Part shown: in pieces, positions 20,078 to 28,404 of the stretch
Position numbering within the stretch: the first letter of the stretch is position 1
Layout of the letters: every line of letters starts with the position of its first letter
Source of the DNA: Candidatus Lucifugimonas marina
GTDB taxonomy: Bacteria > Chloroflexota > Dehalococcoidia > Lucifugimonadales > Lucifugimonadaceae
Assembly (NCBI GenBank): GCA_029593915.1
Contig: CP046147.1
Coordinates: 2,589,001 to 2,653,000 of the forward strand
DNA length: 64,000 nucleotides
Reading direction: 5' to 3'
Position numbers and translations under genes: made by a program
The notes under the pieces: model-generated
Seen by the model: only the letters and a program-made list of their open reading frames with translations
Told to the model about the DNA's origin: nothing
Database searches by the model: none

Positions 20078-21523
20078 TTAGTCGGCTGGAGCAGCTTCAA
20101 ATCCCATTTTGTTCATCTCGAGTTGAACAGGGATTGGATAGTCGCCAGTAAAGCAACCGGTGCAATAGGCGTTTTTCGGTGCACGAACGGCACGAAGAAG
20201 ACCTTCAACTGAAAGATATGCCAAGGAATCGGCACCGATGTATTCAGTGATTTCGTCGACGGTTTTGTTGGCTGCGATCAGCTCACTTAGCGTCGCCATG
20301 TCGACACCGAAGTGGCAAGTAGATTTAATCGGTGGTGAAGCAACCCTAACGTGAACTTCTGCAGCACCGGCCCGGCGCAACATTTTGATCACTCGGGTAA
20401 TTGTTGTGCTTCGTACGATTGAGTCATCTACAACAAGTAATTTCTTGCCTTCGATTACGCCACGCATCGGGTTGAACTTCGTCTGAACACCTTGCGCTCT
20501 TGAACGCTGGTCAGGCTGAATAAATGTTCGCCCAACGTAACGGTTACGAATAATCGCTTCGGTATATGGAATCTTTGCGGCGGCAGCTAATCCAACTGCG
20601 TGGGGAGTCGATGAGTCAGGAATACCAACTACGATATCGGCATCGACAGGATGTTCACGGAACACCTCTGCGCCGAGTCGTTGGCGGGTCTCATACGCAA
20701 GCTCCCCGTTGAGTATGCTGTCGGGTCGTGCGAAATAGATCTGCTCGAACACACACATGGCATGCGCCGAACGAGCTCCTGACCAAACTTTGGACTGGAT
20801 GCCGTTCTTATCGATTACCAACGTTTCGCCGTGTTCAAGCTCACGTACAAATTCAGCGCCGAGGTTGTCGAGTGCGGCTGTTTCAGATGCAACGACATAT
20901 CCGCCATTCAGAGTTCCGAGACATAGCGGCCGAATTCCGAGCGGATCGCGAACTGCAATCAATTGATCTTTGGTCATGATTGCGAGCGAGTAGGCGCCTT
21001 TGAGTCGACGCATGGCATATGCGGAAACTTCAAACCAGTCAGCGCCAGGAGCTTTGGCAAATAATTCGGCGATGACTTCGGTGTCGGAAGTCTTTTCAAA
21101 TGAGGAGCCGAACTCTTCGGCCATTTCAACCCGAAGATCACTCGCGTTGATGACGTTTCCGTTGTGCCCTACAGCGATCTGGCCCCGTTGGCCTTCAGCT
21201 AACAAAGGTTGAGCGTTGTATTCCTTGCTTCCACCCATTGTGGAATAACGGGTGTGCCCAATTCCGAGATGACCCGGCAGTGCGGCGAGAGTTTCTTCCC
21301 GGAATACTTGAGATACGAGACCCATCTTAGCTTTGAGATTGATCTTGTCGCCTTCGGAGGTGGCGATTCCAGCACTTTCCTGCCCGCGATGCTGCAGCGC
21401 AAAAAGTCCGAAGAATGTGGTGCGGGCTACGCTTTCGCCGGGTACGAAAGCACCGACGATTCCACATTCCTCATGCGGATGGTCGTCGGTTTCTGGGATG
21501 ATCGAGCCTGGAGTGTCTAACAC
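20078..21523 (-). CDS. purF: amidophosphoribosyltransferase
   Basis: This 481-residue PurF performs the first committed step of purine synthesis, PRPP plus glutamine to phosphoribosylamine. Cys20 in EECGIVGAF is the expected nucleophile after propeptide removal. The PRPP loop is LLVVDDSIVRSTT, with Ser in place of the usual Gly before TT. The C-terminal YCTGCFTGDYP motif, with other cysteines, matches the Fe-S-cluster-bearing Bacillus-type PurF. It is first of the purF-purM-purH series, 153 bases downstream of tlyA. No purine riboswitch was recognised in that gap. Confidence 0.95.
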   Translation of the reverse strand: MLDTPGSIIPETDDHPHEECGIVGAFVPGESVARTTFFGLFALQHRGQESAGIATSEGDKINLKAKMGLVSQVFREETLAALPGHLGIGHTRYSTMGGSKEYNAQPLLAEGQRGQIAVGHNGNVINASDLRVEMAEEFGSSFEKTSDTEVIAELFAKAPGADWFEVSAYAMRRLKGAYSLAIMTKDQLIAVRDPLGIRPLCLGTLNGGYVVASETAALDNLGAEFVRELEHGETLVIDKNGIQSKVWSGARSAHAMCVFEQIYFARPDSILNGELAYETRQRLGAEVFREHPVDADIVVGIPDSSTPHAVGLAAAAKIPYTEAIIRNRYVGRTFIQPDQRSRAQGVQTKFNPMRGVIEGKKLLVVDDSIVRSTTITRVIKMLRRAGAAEVHVRVASPPIKSTCHFGVDMATLSELIAANKTVDEITEYIGADSLAYLSVEGLLRAVRAPKNAYCTGCFTGDYPIPVQLEMNKMGFEAAPAD

Positions 21524-21676
21524 AGATGAAATTGCTTTAGATCGGTCCGCTCAATTCCTGACGATGCACGTTTGCAACGAGAGGATCAGGTTCGCCGGGT
21601 GGTTCCAAATTTCAACGGCGAGTGAGCTATCAATTTTAACGTGGCAAAACGAACTCGGTCAACGCGAACACACCAA

Positions 21677-22441
21677 TTAGTGGGTGATTTGGGCGTTATC
21701 TGCACTTGGAACTTCGAGGTGGAGCAGAAACTCTTTATTTCCCTTGCTGCCGAGTATCCCTGAGCTAACGAGGTTTCGTATTCGAATTTTCGATTCGACT
21801 GCCCACTTCACAAATCTACCAATCACAACCGCGTGAACATTCGGATCAGTTATGACTCCGCCTCTGGGCACTTCTAATTTCTTAGCTTCGAACTGCGGTT
21901 TGAGAAGAACGATAGCTTGCCCGCCTGGCTTAAGTTGATCGAAGGCGGTTGGAAGAACGTTGGTCAGTGACGTGAACGAAACGTCGGCAACAACAAGATC
22001 AACCTTCTCTGGCAGTCCAATTCCATCGACAAGATTCGTGCGTTCCATGTTGATAACTCGTTCGTCGGTCAACAGCTTCTGGTGCAATTGCCCTCGACCA
22101 GTATCGACTGCGTAAACACGTTCAGCTCCTTCTTGAAGCAGGCAATCGGTAAACCCACCTGTGGATGCTCCAACATCCAGGCAGATAATGCCTTTGGTGT
22201 CGACATTAAAAACTTCTAATGCGTTCGCTAATTTCTCACCGCCTCGCGAAACAAAACGCTTTTCGGCTGCGACATCGATCTCGATATCGTGTCGAACCTG
22301 CATGCCAGGCGTCGGTGATTGTCGTTCCTGTGGGAGGCTAACTTTTCCGGCCATCACCAGTGCAGCGGCTTCGTTGATGTCAGGCGCAAGATTCCTATCA
22401 ACAAGAAGTTGATCGAGGCGTATTTTCGAATTTGATTGCAT
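21677..22441 (-). CDS. TlyA-family rRNA 2'-O-methyltransferase
   Basis: This 254-residue protein has an N-terminal S4 RNA-binding domain (residues 6-66: RLDQLLVDRNLAPDINEAA and the VSRGGEKLANAL join). A FtsJ-like SAM methyltransferase domain follows (CLDVGASTGGFTDCLLQEGA, VYAVDTGRGQLHQKL, DLVVADVSF, VLLKPQFEA). Known TlyA proteins methylate cytidines in 16S and/or 23S rRNA and affect capreomycin sensitivity; some family members were labelled hemolysins. The gene is divergent from the UbiA gene, with 56 bases between the starts. Target site in this organism is unknown. Confidence 0.92.
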   Translation of the reverse strand: MQSNSKIRLDQLLVDRNLAPDINEAAALVMAGKVSLPQERQSPTPGMQVRHDIEIDVAAEKRFVSRGGEKLANALEVFNVDTKGIICLDVGASTGGFTDCLLQEGAERVYAVDTGRGQLHQKLLTDERVINMERTNLVDGIGLPEKVDLVVADVSFTSLTNVLPTAFDQLKPGGQAIVLLKPQFEAKKLEVPRGGVITDPNVHAVVIGRFVKWAVESKIRIRNLVSSGILGSKGNKEFLLHLEVPSADNAQITH

Positions 22442-22497
22442 AAATACTGGTGATTCGCGTCAGGGTCTCGAATTGACCCCTAATTCCGAATACAACT

Positions 22498-23511
22498 ATG
22501 ATCGCTTATATGGCCGCAAAACAGGAAGTGAAAATCAATACAGCTCGGGTTCCAAGCTTTCGGGCAATCGTTAAAGAGTCGCGCCCTCGTCAGATGGTCA
22601 AGAACGGTCTCGTTCTAGTACCTCTCTTCTTCACTGTAAACATCTGGTACAGCGCCGACGATTATGCCGGCATGGCAGCTATTGTCGGAAGAGCGTTCGC
22701 TGCCCTCGGCATCTTCGTTCTACTATCGGCAGCAGTTTATTTCATCAATGATTCGGTAGATGTTGAGAAAGACCGCATTCACCCGAGAAAGCGATTCCGA
22801 CCAATAGCGGCGGGAAGAATTTCAATTCCATGGGCATACGGAATTGCGTTGGCGATGGTTGTTGGTGCACTTGCTGGGGCTGCTGCACTTTCGATTCCGA
22901 TGGCCCTCACGGCAATTGCCTACCTTGCAACAAATGTCGCATACAGCTGGTGGCTGAAAAATATTGTTCTGCTTGACGTAATGGCGGTCGCTTCTGGGTT
23001 CGTGCTCAGGGCGGTTGCGGGTTCTATCGCCATCGACCATTCCATCATCAACTATGGTGGCATCCCGAACGAACTCGATCTCACGATTTCACCGTGGCTT
23101 TATGTCGTTACCGCTCTGGGAGCTTTATTTATCGCCCTAGCCAAACGGCGTAACGAACTTTTCATCGCCGGAGATAACTCGGGCGCACAACGATCAATTC
23201 TCAACGAATACACCGTTCCGTTGCTCGACAATTTGATCAACGTGGTGGCTACGGCAACGCTTATTTCCTACACGCTCTACACGTTCAGTACGGGCGTTAC
23301 TGAAGCCAACGTTCCGAGCGATCATTCGATGATGCTCACAATACCGTTCGTTGCTTACGGCGTGATGAGGTATCTCTATCTGATCCATGTCAAAGGTGTT
23401 GGTGAAGCACCTGAAGAAATTCTGATTCGAGATAAGCCACTTCTCTTGAACATATTTCTCTGGTTGATCACTGGTTCTTCGGTACTGATGTGGACACGAC
23501 TCGTTAACTAA
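22498..23511 (+). CDS. UbiA-family prenyltransferase (decaprenyl-phosphate phosphoribosyltransferase-like)
   Basis: This 337-residue integral membrane protein has about eight hydrophobic segments. The first Asp-rich motif is NDSVDVEKD at residues 84-92, followed by RIHPRKRFRPIAAG. With SRPRQMVKNGLVLVPLF near the N-terminus, this resembles the decaprenyl-phosphate 5-phosphoribosyltransferase branch of the UbiA superfamily. The second motif region contains LAKRRNEL. Such enzymes move a phosphoribosyl group to polyprenyl phosphate for surface arabinan-like glycans. ATG 22498 is used; ATG 22510 is an alternative. A terminator overlaps the stop codon. Confidence 0.82.
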   Translation: MIAYMAAKQEVKINTARVPSFRAIVKESRPRQMVKNGLVLVPLFFTVNIWYSADDYAGMAAIVGRAFAALGIFVLLSAAVYFINDSVDVEKDRIHPRKRFRPIAAGRISIPWAYGIALAMVVGALAGAAALSIPMALTAIAYLATNVAYSWWLKNIVLLDVMAVASGFVLRAVAGSIAIDHSIINYGGIPNELDLTISPWLYVVTALGALFIALAKRRNELFIAGDNSGAQRSILNEYTVPLLDNLINVVATATLISYTLYTFSTGVTEANVPSDHSMMLTIPFVAYGVMRYLYLIHVKGVGEAPEEILIRDKPLLLNIFLWLITGSSVLMWTRLVN

Positions 23512-23520
23512 CGAGTTTTT
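23499..23520 (+). terminator. intrinsic terminator overlapping the UbiA-family stop codon
   Basis: A 7-bp stem (ACTCGTT with AACGAGT) with an AACT tetraloop is directly followed by a run of T bases. The stop codon is inside the structure. Confidence 0.75.
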
Positions 23521-23678
23521 CGACGTGAAGACAATGTCGACGAACGAAGCGTGACCGAGCACGACACAGCCTCTTGCAATTTGTAAACTGCCGGCATTCC
23601 CGGCTCGGCTGGGCTTCAGAAATAATTCAGGGCGTCGTTCGAACGACAAGGCTCGGTAGTTAGGGACAAATTCAAGGC

Positions 23679-25769
23679 ATGTCTGAATTCGCAGGTCGCA
23701 CAGAGTTCTGGAACATCGGCTATCCGTTCGCCGGTGCACTTGTTTATCTCATTGCGCCGATAGCTCTAGCTTCTATTGCGTACGCAATGCGACGACGATG
23801 GCAGCTGTGGCACACCGCAGGTGCAGATGTAGATCTCGGTCCAAGCTCCGTTCGCTGGAAGGCATTTTTATCTCTGTTGGTTGGTGGTCTGTTTGCTCAT
23901 AAACAGTTCGTCCGCAAGCGAGATCTTTACCCGGGGATCATGCATTTTTCGATCTTCTGGGGATTCACGATCCTGTTGATCGCAACCACGATCGCGGCAT
24001 TTGAATTCAACGCGGAAAAATATCTCGACTGGATATGGCCAACCGCCCATATTCGAGTTGAACTCGGGTTTATCTGGGATGTGTTCGGCGGTGGACTCGC
24101 CACAGTTGGTCTTTCGATGGCTTTCTGGCGACGTTATGTGATCAAACCCAGTCGGCTAAACACAGCACTCGACGAAGGTGTTGTGCTCGGCTTCTTGTTT
24201 GCGCTGCTCATCACCGGTTTCCTAATTGAAGGCATGAGAATTGGCGCCACCGAACTCAACCCTTCATCGAGCTACTACGACACCTCGATAGCCGTATGGT
24301 CGCCCATCGGATGGATATTCGCGAAAGCACTGATGGGCATCGGCTTCACTTCAGCAACGCTCGAATCCGTGCATGCCATTACGTGGTGGGCTCACGCTGG
24401 AATATTTGTATCGGCGATTGTTTACGCGGCACTGCGGTTCAGTCGATTCACCCACATGATCGTCAGCCCTATGAACTGGTACTACCGATCACTTCGACCT
24501 CGTGGTGCGCTAAAACCCATGGGCGATTTCGAAACACTCGAAACGTTTGGTGCCAAAGATATTCCCGATCTTTCGTGGACCCAGATGCTTAGTTTCGACG
24601 CTTGCACCAACTGTGGCAGATGTCAGGACGCATGTCCTGCTTGGGCTTCCGGTAAACCTCTTTCACCACGAGCCGTGATTCAAGGTATGCGGGGATACAT
24701 GGAAGAACGCGCTCCAGTGCTGCTAGGAACGCCAGAAGGTGAAGCACCACCTGAACCTGCCACCTCCATGGTTCACGACGCTATCGGTGACGATGCCCTA
24801 TGGAGCTGCCTGACTTGTGCGGCATGTCTCGACGCCTGTCCGGTTGAGATCAACCAGATCGAGCCTATCATCGACATGCGCCGCTTCCTAACTCTCGAAG
24901 AAGCAAGCACTCCCGACACTGCACAATCGGCTTTGCAGTCGATCGAGCAACGTGGTCATCCCTGGAGAGGAACGACTCTCACTCGTACGTCATGGATGGA
25001 TGGGCTTGATATTCCGACACTCGCCGAAAAGCCAGAATCAGAAGTTCTCTTCTGGGTCGGCTGCTCAGGCGCACTCGTTCAGCGTGGTGTCGACACCACT
25101 CGCTCAATGGCATCAGTGCTCAAGAAAGCCGGAATAGAATTCGCCGTTTTGGGTGACGAAGAAACTTGCACAGGCGATCCTGCACGTCGACTCGGCAACG
25201 AGTATCTATTCCAAATGCAGGCAGAAACAAATATCGAGACGTTTAAGCAGTACGACGTTAAAAAGATCATCACTACCTGCCCGCACTGCTTCAACACGAT
25301 CAAAAACGAGTATCCGCAACTGGGCGGGAACTACGATGTGATTCACTACACAGCGTTCGTCGGCGAGCTGCTCAAAGAAGGAAAGCTAAAGCCGACCGAA
25401 GCTGGCATTGGCAAGGTTGGAACCGTCACCTATCACGACTCCTGCTATCTGGGTCGGCACAACGGCGAGTTCGGTGCACCTCGTGAAATTATTAGCTCGA
25501 TACCGGGCTTGAATTTTGTCGAGATGGATCGCAATCAAGAGCGATCATTCTGCTGTGGAGCCGGTGGTGGCCAGATGTGGATGGAAGCTGAAGGTGAACG
25601 TGTGAACCACATGCGTACCGATCAGTTCCTCGAAACTGGTGCAGAAACCGTAGCGGTGTCGTGTCCATTCTGTATCCAAATGTTCGATGAAGGTATTACG
25701 GCTAAAGGCGCTGAAGACGATAAAAAAGCCGTCGACCTAATCAGCATCCTCGACAAAATGACGGATTAG
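23679..25769 (+). CDS. membrane-bound Fe-S oxidoreductase (NarI-like plus HdrD/CCG domains)
   Basis: This 696-residue fusion protein has residues 10-260 with five or six membrane segments and histidines (His89, His232, His239) that could bind heme b, as in NarI/DsrM-type subunits. Two 4Fe-4S motifs follow: Cys309-312-315-319 and Cys377-380-383-387. Two CCG (heterodisulfide-reductase D) repeats end the protein, the last with FCCGAGGGQMW. Such proteins pass electrons between the quinone pool and a soluble partner, often an acyl-CoA or hydroxyacid dehydrogenase. No EtfAB or dehydrogenase gene is next to it, so the partner is unknown. A second CCG protein is encoded at 35727. Confidence 0.85.
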   Translation: MSEFAGRTEFWNIGYPFAGALVYLIAPIALASIAYAMRRRWQLWHTAGADVDLGPSSVRWKAFLSLLVGGLFAHKQFVRKRDLYPGIMHFSIFWGFTILLIATTIAAFEFNAEKYLDWIWPTAHIRVELGFIWDVFGGGLATVGLSMAFWRRYVIKPSRLNTALDEGVVLGFLFALLITGFLIEGMRIGATELNPSSSYYDTSIAVWSPIGWIFAKALMGIGFTSATLESVHAITWWAHAGIFVSAIVYAALRFSRFTHMIVSPMNWYYRSLRPRGALKPMGDFETLETFGAKDIPDLSWTQMLSFDACTNCGRCQDACPAWASGKPLSPRAVIQGMRGYMEERAPVLLGTPEGEAPPEPATSMVHDAIGDDALWSCLTCAACLDACPVEINQIEPIIDMRRFLTLEEASTPDTAQSALQSIEQRGHPWRGTTLTRTSWMDGLDIPTLAEKPESEVLFWVGCSGALVQRGVDTTRSMASVLKKAGIEFAVLGDEETCTGDPARRLGNEYLFQMQAETNIETFKQYDVKKIITTCPHCFNTIKNEYPQLGGNYDVIHYTAFVGELLKEGKLKPTEAGIGKVGTVTYHDSCYLGRHNGEFGAPREIISSIPGLNFVEMDRNQERSFCCGAGGGQMWMEAEGERVNHMRTDQFLETGAETVAVSCPFCIQMFDEGITAKGAEDDKKAVDLISILDKMTD

Positions 25770-25823
25770 GTTTCGAGTAGAGATCGGCACTCGGTCTACG
25801 CACAATCATCGAGAGTCCATCAT

Positions 25824-25840
25824 TCTCCTCGTCCCGACCG
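25824..25840. repeat. left copy of the dispersed repeat near the R-M locus
   Basis: TCTCCTCGTCCCGACCG occurs here and again exactly at 27601-27617, on the two sides of the methyltransferase and nuclease genes. The bases after it (TAGCGATAGAGA) loosely resemble the arm of the larger element at 27612-27752. The remaining gap 25770-25974 holds no gene that I can see. Confidence 0.6.
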
Positions 25841-25974
25841 TAGCGATAGAGATTTCAGATTCGATTGCTTATTCCCTCTTCGCTGAATCCTCGCACTAAC
25901 GCTGATTTGCACCCCCTACTGCCTTAAATAATTCGCGCTCGCGCGAGGCAACTGCTAGCATCCTTTTACACAAG

Positions 25975-26961
25975 ATGCCTCGTCGTTCAAAAGCTGCTCC
26001 CAAACAGCGCCCCACAAGCACATCATCCTTCGGGACAAACGGAAGATTCAGCCACGATTCTTCCGAATACTACGCACGCGCCTTGCAGCCTGACGACCGG
26101 GAAAGTCTGGATAAAAAACCAGAGCCCGAGCAATCTGTGCCAATCGACATTTTGGATTCGTTCCTAAACTCTTCCAGCGAAGATATGGCGGCACTGCCAG
26201 ATCGATCGGTTCACCTTATGGTCACGTCGCCTCCTTACAACGTTGGCAAGGACTACGACGATGATCTGACCCACGAGCAGTACATGCAGCTAATCGGAAA
26301 CGTGATGCGTGAGACATTCCGCGTGCTGGTTGATGGCGGACGAGCGTTAGTGAACGTAGCGAATCTGGGTCGCAAGCCGTACATACCGCTTCACGCCTAC
26401 ATCATCGAGCAAGCATCGCTCGCAGGCTTCCACATGCGCGGTGAAGTCATTTGGGATAAGGGTGCGGGAGCAGGCACATCGACCGCATGGGGCAGTTGGA
26501 TGTCAGCTTCCAATCCGACTCTACGCGACACGCACGAGTACATCCTCGTATTTCAAAAACCCCCGTTTGGACGAAAGAAAACCGAAGGTAGAGAATCGAC
26601 GATTACCCGCGACGAATTCCTCGAATTCACAAAGAGTGTGTGGGAATTCGCTCCACAGTCTGCCAAGCAAGTTGGGCATCCGGCGCCGTTCCCTGAGGAA
26701 CTCCCCAGACGAGCAATCGAGCTGTATACGTTCTCAGACGAAGTAGTCCTCGACCCATTCATGGGAACAGGATCGACAGCAATCGCAGCCGTGAAGAGCG
26801 GTCGTCATTTTGTTGGGTATGACGTATCTTCTGAATACGTCGAACTGGCTCGACAGCGATTTGAAGCCCATTCCAGTGGCAAGAAATTCAAACCGCCAGC
26901 AGCCGAAAAAGCCACAAAAAAGCCGACCGCTAAAACCGCTAAGAAATCTGGCAAGAAGTAA
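25975..26961 (+). CDS. DNA methyltransferase, beta class (probable N4-cytosine)
   Basis: This 328-residue DNA methylase has motif IV TSPPY at residues 84-88 and the SAM-binding motif I DPFMGTGST at 260-268, followed by GYDVSSEYVELA. The order IV then I defines the beta class. SPPY is the form common in m4C enzymes, whereas m6A enzymes usually have DPPY or NPPY, so N4-cytosine is favoured but not proven. The last 30 residues are Lys/Ala-rich and disordered-looking. Its TAA stop overlaps the ATG of the next gene by one base, so the pair is translationally coupled. Target sequence is unknown. Confidence 0.88.
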   Translation: MPRRSKAAPKQRPTSTSSFGTNGRFSHDSSEYYARALQPDDRESLDKKPEPEQSVPIDILDSFLNSSSEDMAALPDRSVHLMVTSPPYNVGKDYDDDLTHEQYMQLIGNVMRETFRVLVDGGRALVNVANLGRKPYIPLHAYIIEQASLAGFHMRGEVIWDKGAGAGTSTAWGSWMSASNPTLRDTHEYILVFQKPPFGRKKTEGRESTITRDEFLEFTKSVWEFAPQSAKQVGHPAPFPEELPRRAIELYTFSDEVVLDPFMGTGSTAIAAVKSGRHFVGYDVSSEYVELARQRFEAHSSGKKFKPPAAEKATKKPTAKTAKKSGKK

Positions 26962-27581
26962 TGACCCGCACACTCACCGAACTTTCCAGCGATGAACGTG
27001 AGATCGTCGTTGCCACGGTTCACAAAGAAGCTGAAGCTTCGGGGTGGTCACAGCTTTCTAACTCTCGAAAATCGGCGCTCTACTCTGCATGGGAATCGCA
27101 GTTCAATCTTTCACACGCCACGCTGAAAGACGGAATCATGAAGGGCTTCGATGCCGCACAAGGGATTCCCAAAAAGGCCGAAGCCGAGATTCAGGAAGAA
27201 GTGACTCGAATATTTCGACTCGCCGGTATCAACGCTATCGAACAGGCTCAGATGTGGACCGGCAAGGAACGAGCCGATCTGCTCGTTGGTTACAGCGCAA
27301 AGTTCCCGACTCATGTGATCGAGATTGAACGAGCCGACTCATGGTCGGAGGGATTGCGGCAGGCGCTCTGGTATCAAGCGGCGATCTTCAAGGCTGAACG
27401 ACGTCACGTGTTGCCAGTATTGATTCTCTTTGGGAACACTTCAGCCGAACGATTCGAGCAGATAGTAGCCACATGCGATCACAACCACGTAACGCTCAGC
27501 AGTCACCGGCTTGAGATCGATGGTCAACTAGAGAACGACTATTCGCTGGGTGCACTGCTAAACGGCCCACCTGCGGAGTAG
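26961..27581 (+). CDS. probable restriction endonuclease of a type II system (PD-(D/E)XK-like)
   Basis: I do not recognise this 206-residue protein as a named family. The evidence for a nuclease is its one-base overlap with a DNA methyltransferase gene and a possible active site. ADLLVGYSAKFPTHVIEIER (residues 110-129) has an Asp, a beta-hairpin spacing and then E-x-E in place of the usual D/E-x-K. After it, SWSEGLRQALWYQAAI resembles the helix that follows the core in PD-(D/E)XK folds. The N-terminal 70 residues are helical and charged. It could instead be a specificity or anti-restriction partner, but a compact type II R-M pair is the simplest reading. Confidence 0.55.
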   Translation: MTRTLTELSSDEREIVVATVHKEAEASGWSQLSNSRKSALYSAWESQFNLSHATLKDGIMKGFDAAQGIPKKAEAEIQEEVTRIFRLAGINAIEQAQMWTGKERADLLVGYSAKFPTHVIEIERADSWSEGLRQALWYQAAIFKAERRHVLPVLILFGNTSAERFEQIVATCDHNHVTLSSHRLEIDGQLENDYSLGALLNGPPAE

Positions 27582-27600
27582 TTTCTTCAACCAGGAACAA

Positions 27601-27757
27601 TCTCCTCGTCCCGACCGAACCGATAGCGGAGCGGAGGGATCTTGGACGGCTCGGCAACCCACGATCTATGAACAGGGCTTAACAATGTCCGCTCGTCAAT
27701 CTGTTCCGACTGATTTGGATGAGGTCTCTCCACTTCGCTATCGCTTCGGTCGAGAAG
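27601..27757. mobile_element. MITE-like element with imperfect inverted repeats
   Basis: The 331-base gap 27582-27912 has no convincing gene. Its bases 27612-27642 and 27722-27752 form an inverted repeat, matching at 26 of 31 positions (shared core CGACCGAA-N-CGATAGCG). The spacer is about 80 bases. No transposase and no clear target duplication were seen, so a non-autonomous or palindromic dispersed element is inferred. The 17 bases at its left end also occur at 25824. Confidence 0.5.
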
Positions 27758-27912
27758 TGGGTTAGTTTTCAGTCGAGGTCTTGCAGCAGTAATAATTGGA
27801 ACTTGAGCCGTTAGCCTCACGAATCACCGCGTCGTTTTCGCATCCAGCGAATCTAACTTTGCGTATAACCCACTGAACAAGTAATTAGTGCACGTCCTCA
27901 CAGAGAAAAACT

Positions 27913-28398
27913 TTGCTCGAACTTTTCAACCAATACTCGGCATTCATAACCATTCCGGGAATCATCGTGCTGCTGATCGCGCTGCTGCCAATCAAAGGCA
28001 AACGCAGGCAGATCGTCATCTATTCGATAGCCGGAATTATCGGACTTTCCGCCGTGCTGATTCTTCGTCCCGGCGATAGTAGTGTTGCAACCGAGGCCGA
28101 AGCACATAATCTCATTACTTCTGGCAGTCCGGTATTCGTCGAATTCTTCTCCAACTCGTGTACGGCGTGCCTAGCTTCACAGCCGATTGTCCAGAGTCTC
28201 GAAGGCGAGATGGACGAAGATGTGCAATTCCTCAAATTAAACGTTCAGGATTCGATTGCCGCACAGCTGGTGCGTGATTACCGCGCCTATCTAACACCGA
28301 CGTTCGTCGTGATCGGTAGCGATGGAGAAGTTGTTTGGCGACAGTCGGGTGGGTTACTCGACAAAGGCAAAGCGTTAGAGGCACTCGCCGAGGCGTAA
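27913..28398 (+). CDS. membrane-anchored thioredoxin-like protein
   Basis: This 161-residue protein has two hydrophobic segments in its first 55 residues. A thioredoxin-fold domain follows, with FVEFFSNSCTACLASQPIVQSL. Its CxxC (Cys-Thr-Ala-Cys) is at about residues 78-81. LKLNVQDSIAAQLVRDYRAYLTPTFVVIG carries the expected cis-proline (TPTF). It probably acts in thiol-disulfide exchange or cytochrome/extracytoplasmic protein maturation. The TTG start is chosen because the upstream GTG is in another frame. A purine-rich AGAGAAAAA precedes it. Confidence 0.8.
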   Translation: MLELFNQYSAFITIPGIIVLLIALLPIKGKRRQIVIYSIAGIIGLSAVLILRPGDSSVATEAEAHNLITSGSPVFVEFFSNSCTACLASQPIVQSLEGEMDEDVQFLKLNVQDSIAAQLVRDYRAYLTPTFVVIGSDGEVVWRQSGGLLDKGKALEALAEA

Positions 28399-28404
28399 TG
28401 AACG

